32,323 nt of DNA from Rhodocyclales bacterium (GTDB lineage Bacteria; Pseudomonadota; Gammaproteobacteria; Burkholderiales; Rhodocyclaceae): NCBI GenBank assembly GCA_016235745.1, contig JACRJA010000066.1, positions 1 to 32,323 on the forward strand, given 5' to 3'. The number at the start of each line of letters is the position of its first letter. Position 1 is the first letter of the stretch. Made by a program: the position numbers and the translations under genes. The notes beneath the pieces are model-generated. The model had not been told where the DNA came from and ran no database searches. It worked only from the letters and a program-made list of their open reading frames with translations. Of this stretch, positions 15,111 to 22,834 are shown piece by piece.

Positions 15111-15163
15111 TTTTGGCCCGCAGCGGGCGGCTGCTTCCTCTCGCCCGGACCGCGCGCCATCCG

Positions 15164-15811
15164 ATGACGCTCATCCAGTGGCTCGACTACGCCGGCGTGG
15201 CGGTGTTCGCTCTCTCGGGGGGGATCACCGCGGCGCGCAAACGGCTCGATCCGGTGGGATTCGCCCTCATCGGCACGGTGACCGGCATTGGCGGCGGCAC
15301 GCTGCGCGACCTGCTGCTCGATCGCCCGGTCTACTGGATCACGCAGTGGGAATACCTCGTCATCACCGTACTTGCCGCCTGGGCGGTATTCCTCTGGGGA
15401 CGCTTCGCCCCCGGCCCCGCGCGACCCATTCGCTGGAACCGCTTGCTCGACTGGGCCGACGCGGTGGGGTTGTCGGTCTTCGCGCTCATCGGTGCGCAAG
15501 CGGCGCTCTCGGCCGGGGCCAACGGCTTCATCGCCGTGGTCATGGGCATGATGACCGCCAGCTTCGGCGGGTTGTTGCGCGACATTCTCTGCAACGAGAT
15601 CCCCATGATCCTGCACCGCGAGATCTACGCTTCCGCCGCCGCCGCCGGCGCGGCGGTCTATGTTTTGGGACTACAAGCCGGCTGGCCGCACGACCCCACG
15701 CTCGCCGCCGGCGCTGGCACGGCGCTGGCGCTGCGCGGGCTGGGCATCACGCGGGGCTGGCACCTGCCGGCGTATGAGGCAGGCAGAGGACGCCGTCCGC
15801 CGCAGGGATGA
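15164..15811 (+). CDS. TRIC-type cation channel / UPF0126 membrane protein
   Basis: This 215-residue inner-membrane protein has about seven hydrophobic segments and two internal repeats, marked by GIGGGTLRDLLLD and SFGGLLRDILCNE. That glycine-arginine motif is the signature of prokaryotic TRIC channels (UPF0126, YicG-like), homotrimeric monovalent-cation channels. Length and topology agree with the family. ATG 15164 (MTLIQWLDYAG) was chosen because the in-frame region upstream has no membrane or family character and enters the 144-bp repeat. The gene is convergent with cysB, with about 20 bases between stops. Physiological role is unknown in most bacteria; potassium-linked ion balance is the usual proposal. 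Confidence 0.85.
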   Translation: MTLIQWLDYAGVAVFALSGGITAARKRLDPVGFALIGTVTGIGGGTLRDLLLDRPVYWITQWEYLVITVLAAWAVFLWGRFAPGPARPIRWNRLLDWADAVGLSVFALIGAQAALSAGANGFIAVVMGMMTASFGGLLRDILCNEIPMILHREIYASAAAAGAAVYVLGLQAGWPHDPTLAAGAGTALALRGLGITRGWHLPAYEAGRGRRPPQG

Positions 15812-15832
15812 ACAACACCATCGCGGGCAGCC

Positions 15833-16777
15833 TCACAAGCCGTAATCCTCCCCTCCCCCCCGCAATGCCCGCTCCACCACCGCGCGCTTGAGGTGCGGGG
15901 CGAAGGCTTCGATGAAGGCGTAGACGAAGCCGCGCAGGTAGGCGTCGCGCAGGATGCCGATGCGCGTCGTGTTCGATTCGATCAGATGACCCAGGTCGCG
16001 GCAGACGAGGTCGGTATCGGCTGCTGGATCGAAGGCCATCTTGGCGAGGATCCCTACGCCCAGCCTCATGCGCACGTAAGTTTTGATCACGTCCGAGTCG
16101 ATCGCCGTGAGCACCACTTCCGGCTTGAGGGCGCGCCCGAGGAAGGCTTTGTTGATGTGATCGCGCCCAGTGAAGGCGCCGTCGTAGGTGATGACGGGAT
16201 GGCGGGCGATCGCCTCCAGGGTGAGCGGCTCCAGGGTGGCGAGCTCGTGGTCTTTGGGTACGACCAGCGCGTGCGTCCATTGGTAGCAGGGCAGTTCGAC
16301 CAGCTCGGGGAAATCGCCGATGCCTTCGGTAGCGATGGCGAGATCCGCTTCGCCAGATATAACCATTTCGCATACATGTCGGGGGCTGCCCTGGTGCAAG
16401 GAAAAGCGCACCTTGGGGAAGCGCTCGCGGAAGGTGCGGATCACCGTCGGCAGCACATAGCGCGCCTGGGTATGGGTGGTGGCGATCGAGAGCACCCCCT
16501 CGTCGGCGCGCGAGAATTCTTCCGCCACCGCGTGCAGGTGGGTCATGTCGCGCAGCATACGCTCGCAGATGGCTACGATCTCCCGGCCGGGCTCGGTGAG
16601 CGCGGTGAAGCGCTTGCCGTGGCGCACGAAAATGTCCACGCCCAGTTCCTGCTCGAAGGCGCGGATCTGCTTGGAGACGCCGGGCTGCGAGGTGAAGAGC
16701 GCCTCGGCCGCCTCGGATACGTTCAGGTTGTGCTGCACCACTTCGACGACGTAGCGGATCTGCTGCAGGTTCATCAT
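15833..16777 (-). CDS. cysB: LysR-type regulator CysB
   Basis: CysB activates sulfate-assimilation genes when sulfur is limiting, with N-acetylserine as inducer. The 314-residue protein has the N-terminal winged HTH (NVSEAAEALFTSQPGVSKQIRAFEQELG, about 19-46) and a full effector domain. It includes CysB-typical segments such as IATTHTQARYVLPTVIRTFRERFP and the TRIGILRDAYLRGFVYAFIEAFAPHL tail, which distinguish CysB/Cbl from other LysR proteins. It is divergent from the cysI operon, with 100 bases between the starts. A T-N11-A palindrome lies 10 bases before its own start, suggesting autoregulation. Two ATG codons occur in tandem (16777 and 16774); either could start the protein. Confidence 0.92.
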   Translation of the reverse strand: MMNLQQIRYVVEVVQHNLNVSEAAEALFTSQPGVSKQIRAFEQELGVDIFVRHGKRFTALTEPGREIVAICERMLRDMTHLHAVAEEFSRADEGVLSIATTHTQARYVLPTVIRTFRERFPKVRFSLHQGSPRHVCEMVISGEADLAIATEGIGDFPELVELPCYQWTHALVVPKDHELATLEPLTLEAIARHPVITYDGAFTGRDHINKAFLGRALKPEVVLTAIDSDVIKTYVRMRLGVGILAKMAFDPAADTDLVCRDLGHLIESNTTRIGILRDAYLRGFVYAFIEAFAPHLKRAVVERALRGGGEDYGL

Positions 16778-16786
16778 CGTTTCCTA

Positions 16787-16801
16787 ATAACCGATGGTTA
16801 T
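16787..16801. promoter_or_regulatory. LysR-type binding box (ATAAC-N5-GTTAT)
   Basis: A perfect inverted repeat ATAACC-GAT-GGTTAT lies in the cysB-cysI gap and satisfies the T-N11-A rule of LysR recognition sites. Its centre is about 64 bases before the predicted cysI transcription start near 16858, the standard position for a LysR activator. It is also only about 10 bases from the cysB start codon, suitable for self-repression. CysB is the obvious ligand. Binding is inferred. Confidence 0.65.
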
Positions 16802-16845
16802 CGAAGTCTAACTCAAATCGCCTGTCGTGCGCCAGAGGCGAGCGC

Positions 16846-16851
16846 TACACT
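16846..16851 (+). promoter_or_regulatory. -10 box of the cysI operon promoter
   Basis: TACACT at 16846-16851 resembles a sigma70 -10 element; 17 bases upstream is TGTCGT, a poor -35. A weak -35 is usual for promoters requiring a LysR activator. The distance to ATG 16878 is 26 bases. Confidence 0.45.
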
Positions 16852-16877
16852 GCCGCCATCGCATAGAGGAAACTTGC

Positions 16878-18596
16878 ATGTACCGCTACGATTCCTGGGA
16901 CCAGGCCTTGGTGCAGGCCCGCGTCGCGCAGTACCGCGACCAGCTGCGCCGTTTCCTTGCCGGAGAGCTCAGCGAGGAGGAATTTCGCCCGCTGCGCCTG
17001 CAAAATGGCCTCTACATCCAGCGCCATGCGCCCATGCTGCGCGTGGCCATCCCTTACGGTTTGCTGGAGGCGCGGCAGATTCGCGTGCTCGCCGACATCG
17101 CCCGCCGCTACGACCGCGGCTATGGCCATTTCACTACGCGGCAGAACATCCAGTTCAACTGGATCCGGCTGGAAGACACGGCCGACATCCTCGAGCGCCT
17201 GGCCGAGGTGGAGCTGCACGCCATCCAGACTTCGGGCAACTGCATCCGCAACCTCACCACCGATCCCTTTGCCGGCGCGGCGCCGGATGAGCGCGTCGAT
17301 CCGCGCCCCTGGTGCGAGCTGATCCGCCAATGGTCGAGTTTTCACCCCGAGTTTGCCTTCCTGCCGCGCAAGTTCAAGATCGCCGTGCATGGGGCCGAAG
17401 AAGACCGGGTGCTCGTCCGGGCCCACGACATCGGGCTCGAACTCACCCCGGGCGAAGATCCCCTGCTGCCGCGCGTGCGCGTCTTCGTGGGCGGCGGACT
17501 GGGGCGCACGCCGATCCTGGGCAAGCTCCTCTATGAGGACGTTCCCGCCGAGGAAATCTTCACCGTGCTGGAAGCGATCCTGCACGTCTACAACCGCCAT
17601 GGGCGGCGCGACAATCTCTACAAAGCGCGCGTCAAGATCCTGGTGCAGGCGATCGGCGTCGACGCCTTTCGCGCCGAGGTCGACGCCTACCGTGCCGAAC
17701 TCGCGGCCCAGGGCGAGGCCTTGCGGCTCACGCGCGAGGAAATCGAGCGCGTGGCGGCGCACTTCGACGATGCGCGCCGCGTGCGGGCTCGCCACGCTAC
17801 AGCGCCGGCGGCGGTCGCGGCGCTCACGGCCGAGGAATGGCCGGCCTTCACGCGCTGGCGCCAGCGCAACGTGCACCTGCAGCGCCAGCCGGGCTACGCT
17901 CTCGTCGTGCTCACCACCAAGCGCGCCGCGAGCGCCCCCGGCGATGTTTCCGCCGAGGAGATGGAGGCGATCGCCGACTGGGCCGAGCGCTACGGCGACG
18001 GCGAGATCCGCGTCACGCACGAGCAGAACCTGGCGCTTGCCTGGATACGCGAGGAGACGCTGCCGGAGCTGTGGCGCCAGGCACGCGCCCTCGGTTTCGG
18101 TCATCCGAGTTTCCGCCTGGCGCACGATCTCATCTCCTGCCCCGGCGGCGACTACTGCGCCCTGGCCAACGCCCGTTCGATTCCGGTGGCGCAGGCGATG
18201 CTCGCCGAGTTCGCCGAAGAGGAGCTGGAAGACATCGGCCCGCTGTCGATCAACGTCTCGGGCTGCATGAACGCCTGCGGCCACCATCACGTGGGGCACA
18301 TCGGCGTGCTCGGCGTCGATAAGAACGGCGAGGAGTGGTTCCAGGTGACGATCGGCGGACGGCAGGGCAACGACACGCGGCTTGGCAAGGTGATCGGGCC
18401 GGCCTTCCGCGCCGAGGATATGCCACGCGTGGCGCGCACCCTGGTCGAGACCTACCGCGCCCTGCGCGCCCCGGGTGAGACCTTCCTCGACACGCTCGAC
18501 CGCCTGGGAGCAGCGCCCTTCAAGGAAGCCGTCTATGCCAACACCCCTGCCGCACGTCATCCTGCGCTCCGGGAGACCGCCGATATACAGGCTTGA
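16878..18596 (+). CDS. cysI: sulfite reductase hemoprotein (CysI-type nitrite/sulfite reductase)
   Basis: CysI reduces sulfite to sulfide by six electrons using a coupled siroheme-[4Fe-4S] centre. In the 572-residue protein the cluster ligands are C421 and C427 (CPGGDYC) and C463 and C467 (SGCMNAC), the exact family pattern. Two ferredoxin-like half-domains precede them, with GHFTTRQNIQFNWI and RVTHEQNLALAWI as paired siroheme-side segments. The start ATG 16878 (MYRYDSWD) follows AGAGGAAA; the frame remains open for 17 codons upstream, but those codons overlap the -10 box. It is first in the cysI-DUF934-cysHDN operon controlled by CysB. No CysJ flavoprotein gene is present here, so the electron donor is encoded elsewhere, perhaps a ferredoxin. 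Confidence 0.92.
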   Translation: MYRYDSWDQALVQARVAQYRDQLRRFLAGELSEEEFRPLRLQNGLYIQRHAPMLRVAIPYGLLEARQIRVLADIARRYDRGYGHFTTRQNIQFNWIRLEDTADILERLAEVELHAIQTSGNCIRNLTTDPFAGAAPDERVDPRPWCELIRQWSSFHPEFAFLPRKFKIAVHGAEEDRVLVRAHDIGLELTPGEDPLLPRVRVFVGGGLGRTPILGKLLYEDVPAEEIFTVLEAILHVYNRHGRRDNLYKARVKILVQAIGVDAFRAEVDAYRAELAAQGEALRLTREEIERVAAHFDDARRVRARHATAPAAVAALTAEEWPAFTRWRQRNVHLQRQPGYALVVLTTKRAASAPGDVSAEEMEAIADWAERYGDGEIRVTHEQNLALAWIREETLPELWRQARALGFGHPSFRLAHDLISCPGGDYCALANARSIPVAQAMLAEFAEEELEDIGPLSINVSGCMNACGHHHVGHIGVLGVDKNGEEWFQVTIGGRQGNDTRLGKVIGPAFRAEDMPRVARTLVETYRALRAPGETFLDTLDRLGAAPFKEAVYANTPAARHPALRETADIQA

Positions 18597-19107
18597 ACTC
18601 GACGGCAGCGTCTCTGCCTACCGCGCGGTGCTAGTATCAGCATGGGAAGCCGCGCGCGACGAAGCGAATGCCGTGCTGGCGCTCCCGGCCTGGCGCGAGG
18701 CGCTCGAAGCGGGCGCATCACCCCTGCCGCGGCGGGTGTGGCTCGCCCCGGAGGAAGAACCGCTCATCACGCAGCAAGAAGGCGCCCGGCTCGAAGAGGT
18801 CGTGCTGCCCTTGGCCAAATTCACCGACGGACGGGCCTTCAGCCAGGCCACGCGCCTGCGCCGCCGCGGCTGGCGCGGCCGGCTCACCGCTTTTGGCGCC
18901 TTCCTGCTCGACCAGCTCGACTATCTGCGCCGCTGCGGCTTCGATGGCTTCGTCCCTGACCCGGCCCGCTATGACCGCGCGGCACTGGAGCGCGACGGCG
19001 CCCGGTTGCTGACCGTATTTCCCGAACCCTATCAGGCGAGCGCCGCCGTGCCCGAGCCGCTTTTCCGCCGCCGGGCGCGGGGGCTTGTCGAGGAACGAAC
19101 CCCATGA
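18535..19107 (+). CDS. DUF934 protein of the sulfite-reduction operon
   Basis: This 190-residue protein belongs to the DUF934/COG3749 family, found almost always next to cysI in proteobacteria and annotated only by that association. The conserved block PLAKFTDGRAFSQATRLRRRGWRGRLTAFGAFLLDQLDYLRRCGFDGFVPD (about 88-142) is complete. Its role in sulfite reduction is unproven; electron transfer or maturation of CysI has been suggested on context. It starts at ATG 18535 inside cysI, overlapping it by 62 bases in another frame, with AAGGAAG seven to eight bases upstream. Its stop overlaps cysH (ATGA). The overlap indicates coupled synthesis with both neighbours. Confidence 0.85.
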   Translation: MPTPLPHVILRSGRPPIYRLELDGSVSAYRAVLVSAWEAARDEANAVLALPAWREALEAGASPLPRRVWLAPEEEPLITQQEGARLEEVVLPLAKFTDGRAFSQATRLRRRGWRGRLTAFGAFLLDQLDYLRRCGFDGFVPDPARYDRAALERDGARLLTVFPEPYQASAAVPEPLFRRRARGLVEERTP

Positions 19108-19847
19108 GCGATCCTACCCGTCCCCAGCTCGACGCCGCCGCCCTCGCGGCGCTCGAAGCAAAGACCATGGCCGCCGTCGCCCTCCTCGAGCGCATCGCCC
19201 GCGAGCATGCCCCGGCGGTGCTCGCGAGCAGCCTGGGCGCCGAAGACATGGTACTCACCGACCTCATCGCCCGCCACGCTCCTTCCATCGGCCTCTTCGT
19301 GCTCGACACCGGCCGGCTGCATGAAGAGACCTACGCCCTGATCGCCCGGGTGGAAGCGCACTACGGCCTGCGTCTGCAGCTCTTCGCCCCGCAGGCCGAG
19401 GACGTGGAAGCCTTCGTCGCCCAATATGGCATCAACGGCTTCTATGACTCGCTCGAAGCGCGCCTTGCCTGCTGCCACGCGCGCAAGGTACGCCCTCTCG
19501 ATCGGGCGCTCGCCGGCAAGCGCGCCTGGATCACGGGCATGCGCCGCGAGCAATCCCCCACCCGCAGCGACCTGCCGCAGGAGCAATGGGACGAAGCGCA
19601 CGGTCTGGCAAAGTTCAACCCGCTCGCCGACTGGAGCGCGCGCGAAGTCTGGGCCTACCTGCGCCGCCACGACGTGCCCTTCCACCCCCTGCACGAGCGT
19701 TTCTACCCCAGCATCGGCTGCGCCCCCTGTACCCGCGCCGTGGCCGTGGGCGAAGACCCGCGGGCCGGACGCTGGTGGTGGGAACACCCCGAACTCAAGG
19801 AATGCGGTCTGCACCGCCGCCCCGTCCTCACCGGAGAGACCCGATGA
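19104..19847 (+). CDS. cysH: assimilatory APS reductase ([4Fe-4S] type CysH)
   Basis: CysH reduces adenylylsulfate to sulfite and AMP. The 247-residue protein has the substrate-binding SSLGAEDMVL loop and FVLDTGRLHEETY segment. It also has the two cysteine pairs C123-C124 (CC) and C206-x2-C209 (CAPC) that bind a [4Fe-4S] cluster, plus the catalytic Cys C234 in ECGLH. Enzymes with all four cluster cysteines use APS; those lacking them use PAPS. The operon lacks cysC (APS kinase), which agrees with the APS route. ATG 19104 overlaps the DUF934 stop, and its own TGA overlaps cysD (ATGA). Confidence 0.93.
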   Translation: MSDPTRPQLDAAALAALEAKTMAAVALLERIAREHAPAVLASSLGAEDMVLTDLIARHAPSIGLFVLDTGRLHEETYALIARVEAHYGLRLQLFAPQAEDVEAFVAQYGINGFYDSLEARLACCHARKVRPLDRALAGKRAWITGMRREQSPTRSDLPQEQWDEAHGLAKFNPLADWSAREVWAYLRRHDVPFHPLHERFYPSIGCAPCTRAVAVGEDPRAGRWWWEHPELKECGLHRRPVLTGETR

Positions 19848-20746
19848 TCGCCCCCCGCACCCATCTCGACCGGCTCGAAGCCGAGGCCATCCACATCCTG
19901 CGCGAAGTAGCCGGGCAGTGCCAGAACCCCGCCCTGCTCTTCTCCGGCGGCAAGGATTCGATCTGCCTGCTGCGGCTCGCTGAAAAAACCTTCCGCCCGG
20001 GCCGTTTCCCTTTCCCGCTGCTCCACATCGACACCGGCCACAACTACCCCGAGGTGATCGCCTTCCGCGACCGGCGTGCCGCCGAGCTCGGCGAGCGGCT
20101 CATCGTGCGCTCGGTGGAAGACTCCATCGCCCGTGGCACGGTGCGGCTCGCCCGCCCGGACGAATCGCGCAACCGGCATCAATCGGTGACCTTGCGCGAG
20201 GCGATCGAGGAGTTCGGCTTCGACTGCCTCATCGGCGGCGCGCGCCGCGACGAAGAAAAAGCCCGCGCCAAGGAGCGCGTCTTCAGCGTGCGCGACGAGT
20301 TCGGCCAGTGGGATCCGAAGAACCAGCGTCCGGAGCTGTGGCGGCTCTACAACGCCAAAGCCCCTGCCGGCGGGCACGTGCGCGCCTTCCCCCTCAGCGA
20401 CTGGACGGAACTGGACGTATGGCAGTACATCGCCCGCGAGGGCCTGGAACTGCCCTCGATCTACTTCGCCCATCCCCGCCCCTGCGTGCGCCGCGGCGGC
20501 CTGCTTGCGCCGGTCACCGAGCTCACCCCAGCGCGGGAAGGCGAGACGGTGGAAACGCTGTGGGTGCGTTTTCGTACCGTCGGCGACATCACCTGCACCG
20601 CGCCGGTCGCATCGCGCGCCCGCACCATCGCCGAGATCTTGCGCGAGACCGCCGCGACCACCGTCTCCGAGCGCGGCGCAACGCGCCTCGACGACCAGAC
20701 GCACGAAGCGTCGATGGAACAACGCAAACGCGAGGGCTACTTCTGA
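19844..20746 (+). CDS. cysD: sulfate adenylyltransferase subunit 2
   Basis: CysD is the catalytic ATP-pyrophosphatase subunit of ATP sulfurylase and forms APS from sulfate and ATP together with the GTPase CysN. The 300-residue protein has the P-loop-like SGGKDS motif at 34-39. It also has the family blocks LLHIDTGHNYPEVIAFRD and GGARRDEEKARAKERVFSVRDEFGQWDPKNQRPELW, and the typical C-terminal MEQRKREGYF. It overlaps cysH by four bases, and its TGA shares a base with the cysN ATG. Length and motifs are complete. Confidence 0.95.
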   Translation: MIAPRTHLDRLEAEAIHILREVAGQCQNPALLFSGGKDSICLLRLAEKTFRPGRFPFPLLHIDTGHNYPEVIAFRDRRAAELGERLIVRSVEDSIARGTVRLARPDESRNRHQSVTLREAIEEFGFDCLIGGARRDEEKARAKERVFSVRDEFGQWDPKNQRPELWRLYNAKAPAGGHVRAFPLSDWTELDVWQYIAREGLELPSIYFAHPRPCVRRGGLLAPVTELTPAREGETVETLWVRFRTVGDITCTAPVASRARTIAEILRETAATTVSERGATRLDDQTHEASMEQRKREGYF

Positions 20747-22011
20747 TGGATACCGTACTGCGCTTTCTTACCTGCGGCAGCGTCGATGACGGCAAGAGCA
20801 CGCTCATCGGGCGGCTCCTCTACGACAGCCGGGCGCTGCTCGTCGACACCCTCGAGGGCATCGAACGCACCAGCCGGCGCCGCGGCGCCACCGCCCCCGA
20901 CCTGTCGCTCGTCACCGACGGGCTGATCGCCGAGCGCGAACAAGGCATCACCATCGACGTGGCCTACCGCTACTTCCGCAGCGGCGCGCGCACCTTCATC
21001 ATCGCCGACGCGCCGGGCCACGAGCAATACACCCGCAACATGGTCACCGCCGCCTCCACTGCTCAGCTCGCGGTGCTGCTGGTCGACGTGCGCCAAGGGC
21101 TCACGGCCCAGACCCGGCGCCACGCCCTGCTCGCCGACCTCGTCGGCATCCCGGCGCTGGCGATCGCGGTGAACAAGATGGACCTCGTCGGGTTCGACCC
21201 GGCCGCCTTCGAGGCGGTGGTCTACGCCTTCGAGGAGTTTGCCGAGGCAAGCGGCCTGCGCGCGCGCCGCCACTACATCCCCATGTCGGCGCTGCTGGGC
21301 GACATGGTGGTCGAGCGCGGCGAGCATCTGCCATGGTACCTGGGCCCGACGCTGCTCGAAGTGCTCGAGCGCACCCCGGTCGAGGACGGCGCAAGGGAAA
21401 AACCCTTCCGCTTCCCCGTGCAATGGGTCTGCCGGCCGCGCGAAGCCACCGATCCCCTGCTGCACGACTATCGCGGCCTGGCGGGACAGGTCACGTCCGG
21501 CACCATCGCCGTGGGGGAGGAGATCGTCGTGCTCCCTTCCGGGCGCCGCAGCAGCGTGACCGCCATCGAAGTGGGCGGCGTGCCGCGCGAGCGCGCCGTC
21601 GCCGGCGATTCGGTCATGATCCGGCTCGCCGACGATCTCGACGTCGGCCGGGGCGAACTCCTCGTACGCGCCGACGAACCCGCGCCGGCGCTCGCCCGCA
21701 CCCTCGAAGCCGATCTCGTCTGGCTCGACCCGGCTCCCCTCGCGCCGCGGCGCACCTACCTGCTGCGCCACGGCACGCGCGAAGTCCAGGCGCGGATCGA
21801 GGCGATCGCATGGAACCTGGACGTGGCCACCCTCGAGCGCGTGCCCGCGCACGAACTCGCGATGAACGACATCGCCCGCGTGCGCGTCAAGCTCGCCCAG
21901 CCGATCGCCGCCGACCTCTACGAGGCACTGCGCGATACCGGCAGTTTCCTCCTCCTCGACCCCGCCACCTGGGACACGGTGGCCGCGGGGATGATCCGAG
22001 GAACGCAATGA
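20746..22011 (+). CDS. cysN: sulfate adenylyltransferase subunit 1 (GTPase)
   Basis: CysN is an EF-Tu-like GTPase whose hydrolysis drives APS formation by CysD. In the 421-residue protein G1 is GSVDDGKST (11-19), the switch region has EREQGITIDVAYRYF, G3 is DAPGH (88-92) and G4 is NKMD (143-146). The beta-barrel domains follow. The length fits a stand-alone CysN without fused CysC kinase, in line with the APS-reductase route. TGATG links it to cysD. Its stop lies only five bases from the convergent stop of mrpG, leaving no room for a terminator between the two operons. Confidence 0.94.
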   Translation: MDTVLRFLTCGSVDDGKSTLIGRLLYDSRALLVDTLEGIERTSRRRGATAPDLSLVTDGLIAEREQGITIDVAYRYFRSGARTFIIADAPGHEQYTRNMVTAASTAQLAVLLVDVRQGLTAQTRRHALLADLVGIPALAIAVNKMDLVGFDPAAFEAVVYAFEEFAEASGLRARRHYIPMSALLGDMVVERGEHLPWYLGPTLLEVLERTPVEDGAREKPFRFPVQWVCRPREATDPLLHDYRGLAGQVTSGTIAVGEEIVVLPSGRRSSVTAIEVGGVPRERAVAGDSVMIRLADDLDVGRGELLVRADEPAPALARTLEADLVWLDPAPLAPRRTYLLRHGTREVQARIEAIAWNLDVATLERVPAHELAMNDIARVRVKLAQPIAADLYEALRDTGSFLLLDPATWDTVAAGMIRGTQ

Positions 22012-22016
22012 GGTGG

Positions 22017-22406
22017 CTAACGCCGAGCCTCGACGCCGTTACCGGATTCCTCCGGCGGCGGCTGGTACACCCCCCAGTCGACGCCGGAAGCCCCGGGCCG
22101 AGGTAGCGTCGCGCGCCTCCGTCCCCGCTCGCGGTGCAGCCAGGCCCGGGCGAGCATGAACGCCGAAACCGGAGCCGTCAGGAAGAGAAAGAGCGTGATG
22201 AGCAGCTCATGGATCGACCACTCGCCGCGCACCCAGCCGAAATAGACCATCGAAGCGAGCAGCACCCCTCCCACGCCCAGAGTGGTCGCCTTGGTCGGCG
22301 CATGCAGCCGCTGCATCGTCTGCGGCAGCCGCACCAGCCCCCACGAGCCCACCAGGCCAAAGAACGCGCCCACGAGCAGCAAGAGCGCGATCAACACGTC
22401 CGCCAT
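22017..22406 (-). CDS. mrpG: Mrp/Mnh antiporter subunit G
   Basis: MrpG is a small membrane subunit of the Mrp cation/proton antiporter. The 129-residue protein has three hydrophobic helices and the family signature GSWGLVRLPQTMQRLHAPTKATTLGVGGVLLA near the N-terminus. A basic, proline-rich tail of about 40 residues follows the last helix. Start ATG 22406 is preceded by GGAGGAGT. It is the last gene of the operon and is separated from mrpF by 158 bases because the 144-bp repeat lies in between. Confidence 0.88.
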   Translation of the reverse strand: MADVLIALLLLVGAFFGLVGSWGLVRLPQTMQRLHAPTKATTLGVGGVLLASMVYFGWVRGEWSIHELLITLFLFLTAPVSAFMLARAWLHRERGRRRATLPRPGASGVDWGVYQPPPEESGNGVEARR

Positions 22407-22420
22407 GTCACTCCTCCTTA

Positions 22421-22564
22421 TTGGGCACCTCGAACACCCTACTGCGCGGCCGCATGGCGGCGTTGCGCGGTGCTCGCAGGCTCGCCTATCTTCATGATAT
22501 GTCTCGCCTGCTGCGCTCCGGGCGCCTTGCCCTGCAGCCGCTCGCGACGGTCGTTCGCGGCGCC
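22421..22564. repeat. 144-bp MITE/REP-like repeat, copy 2
   Basis: This copy differs from 14967-15110 at five positions, three of them in the central hairpin. It lies exactly between the mrpF stop and the mrpG ribosome-binding site, on the side transcribed with the operon, so its RNA would fold into a long hairpin within the mRNA. The flanks are TATT on each side at matching positions (22419-22422 and 22566-22569), a weak direct repeat. Confidence 0.85.
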
Positions 22565-22834
22565 CTATTCGATGATCTGCCCGCGCAGCACGTAGCGGCA
22601 AAACGCCACCGTCGACACGAACCCGATCATGGCGAAAAAGAGCGCCGCCTCGAACAATACCGAGCTTCCCTGCCAGATGCCCCAGGTGACGATGAGCGCG
22701 ATCACGTTCACCGTCAGCGTATCCATCGCCAGCACCCGGTCGACCAGATCCGGTCCGCGCCACAGGCGCCAAGCGCACAGCAGCACCCCCAGCCCGAACG
22801 CCGCCAGCGCCACCCAAGCCGCCACCTCGATCAT
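22565..22834 (-). CDS. mrpF: Mrp/Mnh antiporter subunit F
   Basis: MrpF is a three-helix membrane subunit of the antiporter. The 89-residue sequence shows AWRLWRGPDLVDRVLAMDTLTVNVIALIV, the typical MrpF signature, followed by a final helix. The start ATG 22834 overlaps the mrpE stop by four bases (ATGA). Its stop codon TAG touches the right edge of the 144-bp repeat, so the insertion just spared the reading frame or the last codons were altered. Length agrees with the family. Confidence 0.88.
   Translation of the reverse strand: MIEVAAWVALAAFGLGVLLCAWRLWRGPDLVDRVLAMDTLTVNVIALIVTWGIWQGSSVLFEAALFFAMIGFVSTVAFCRYVLRGQIIE

Noticed and set aside
16845-18560. 571-codon open frame opposite cysI
   Set aside because: It is a shadow frame in high-GC DNA, lacks any domain pattern and is fully covered by cysI with its intact cluster motifs.
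22008-22106. short frame beginning ATG at the end of cysN (32 codons)
   Set aside because: It overlaps mrpG on the other strand and has no ribosome-binding sequence and no similarity that I recognise.
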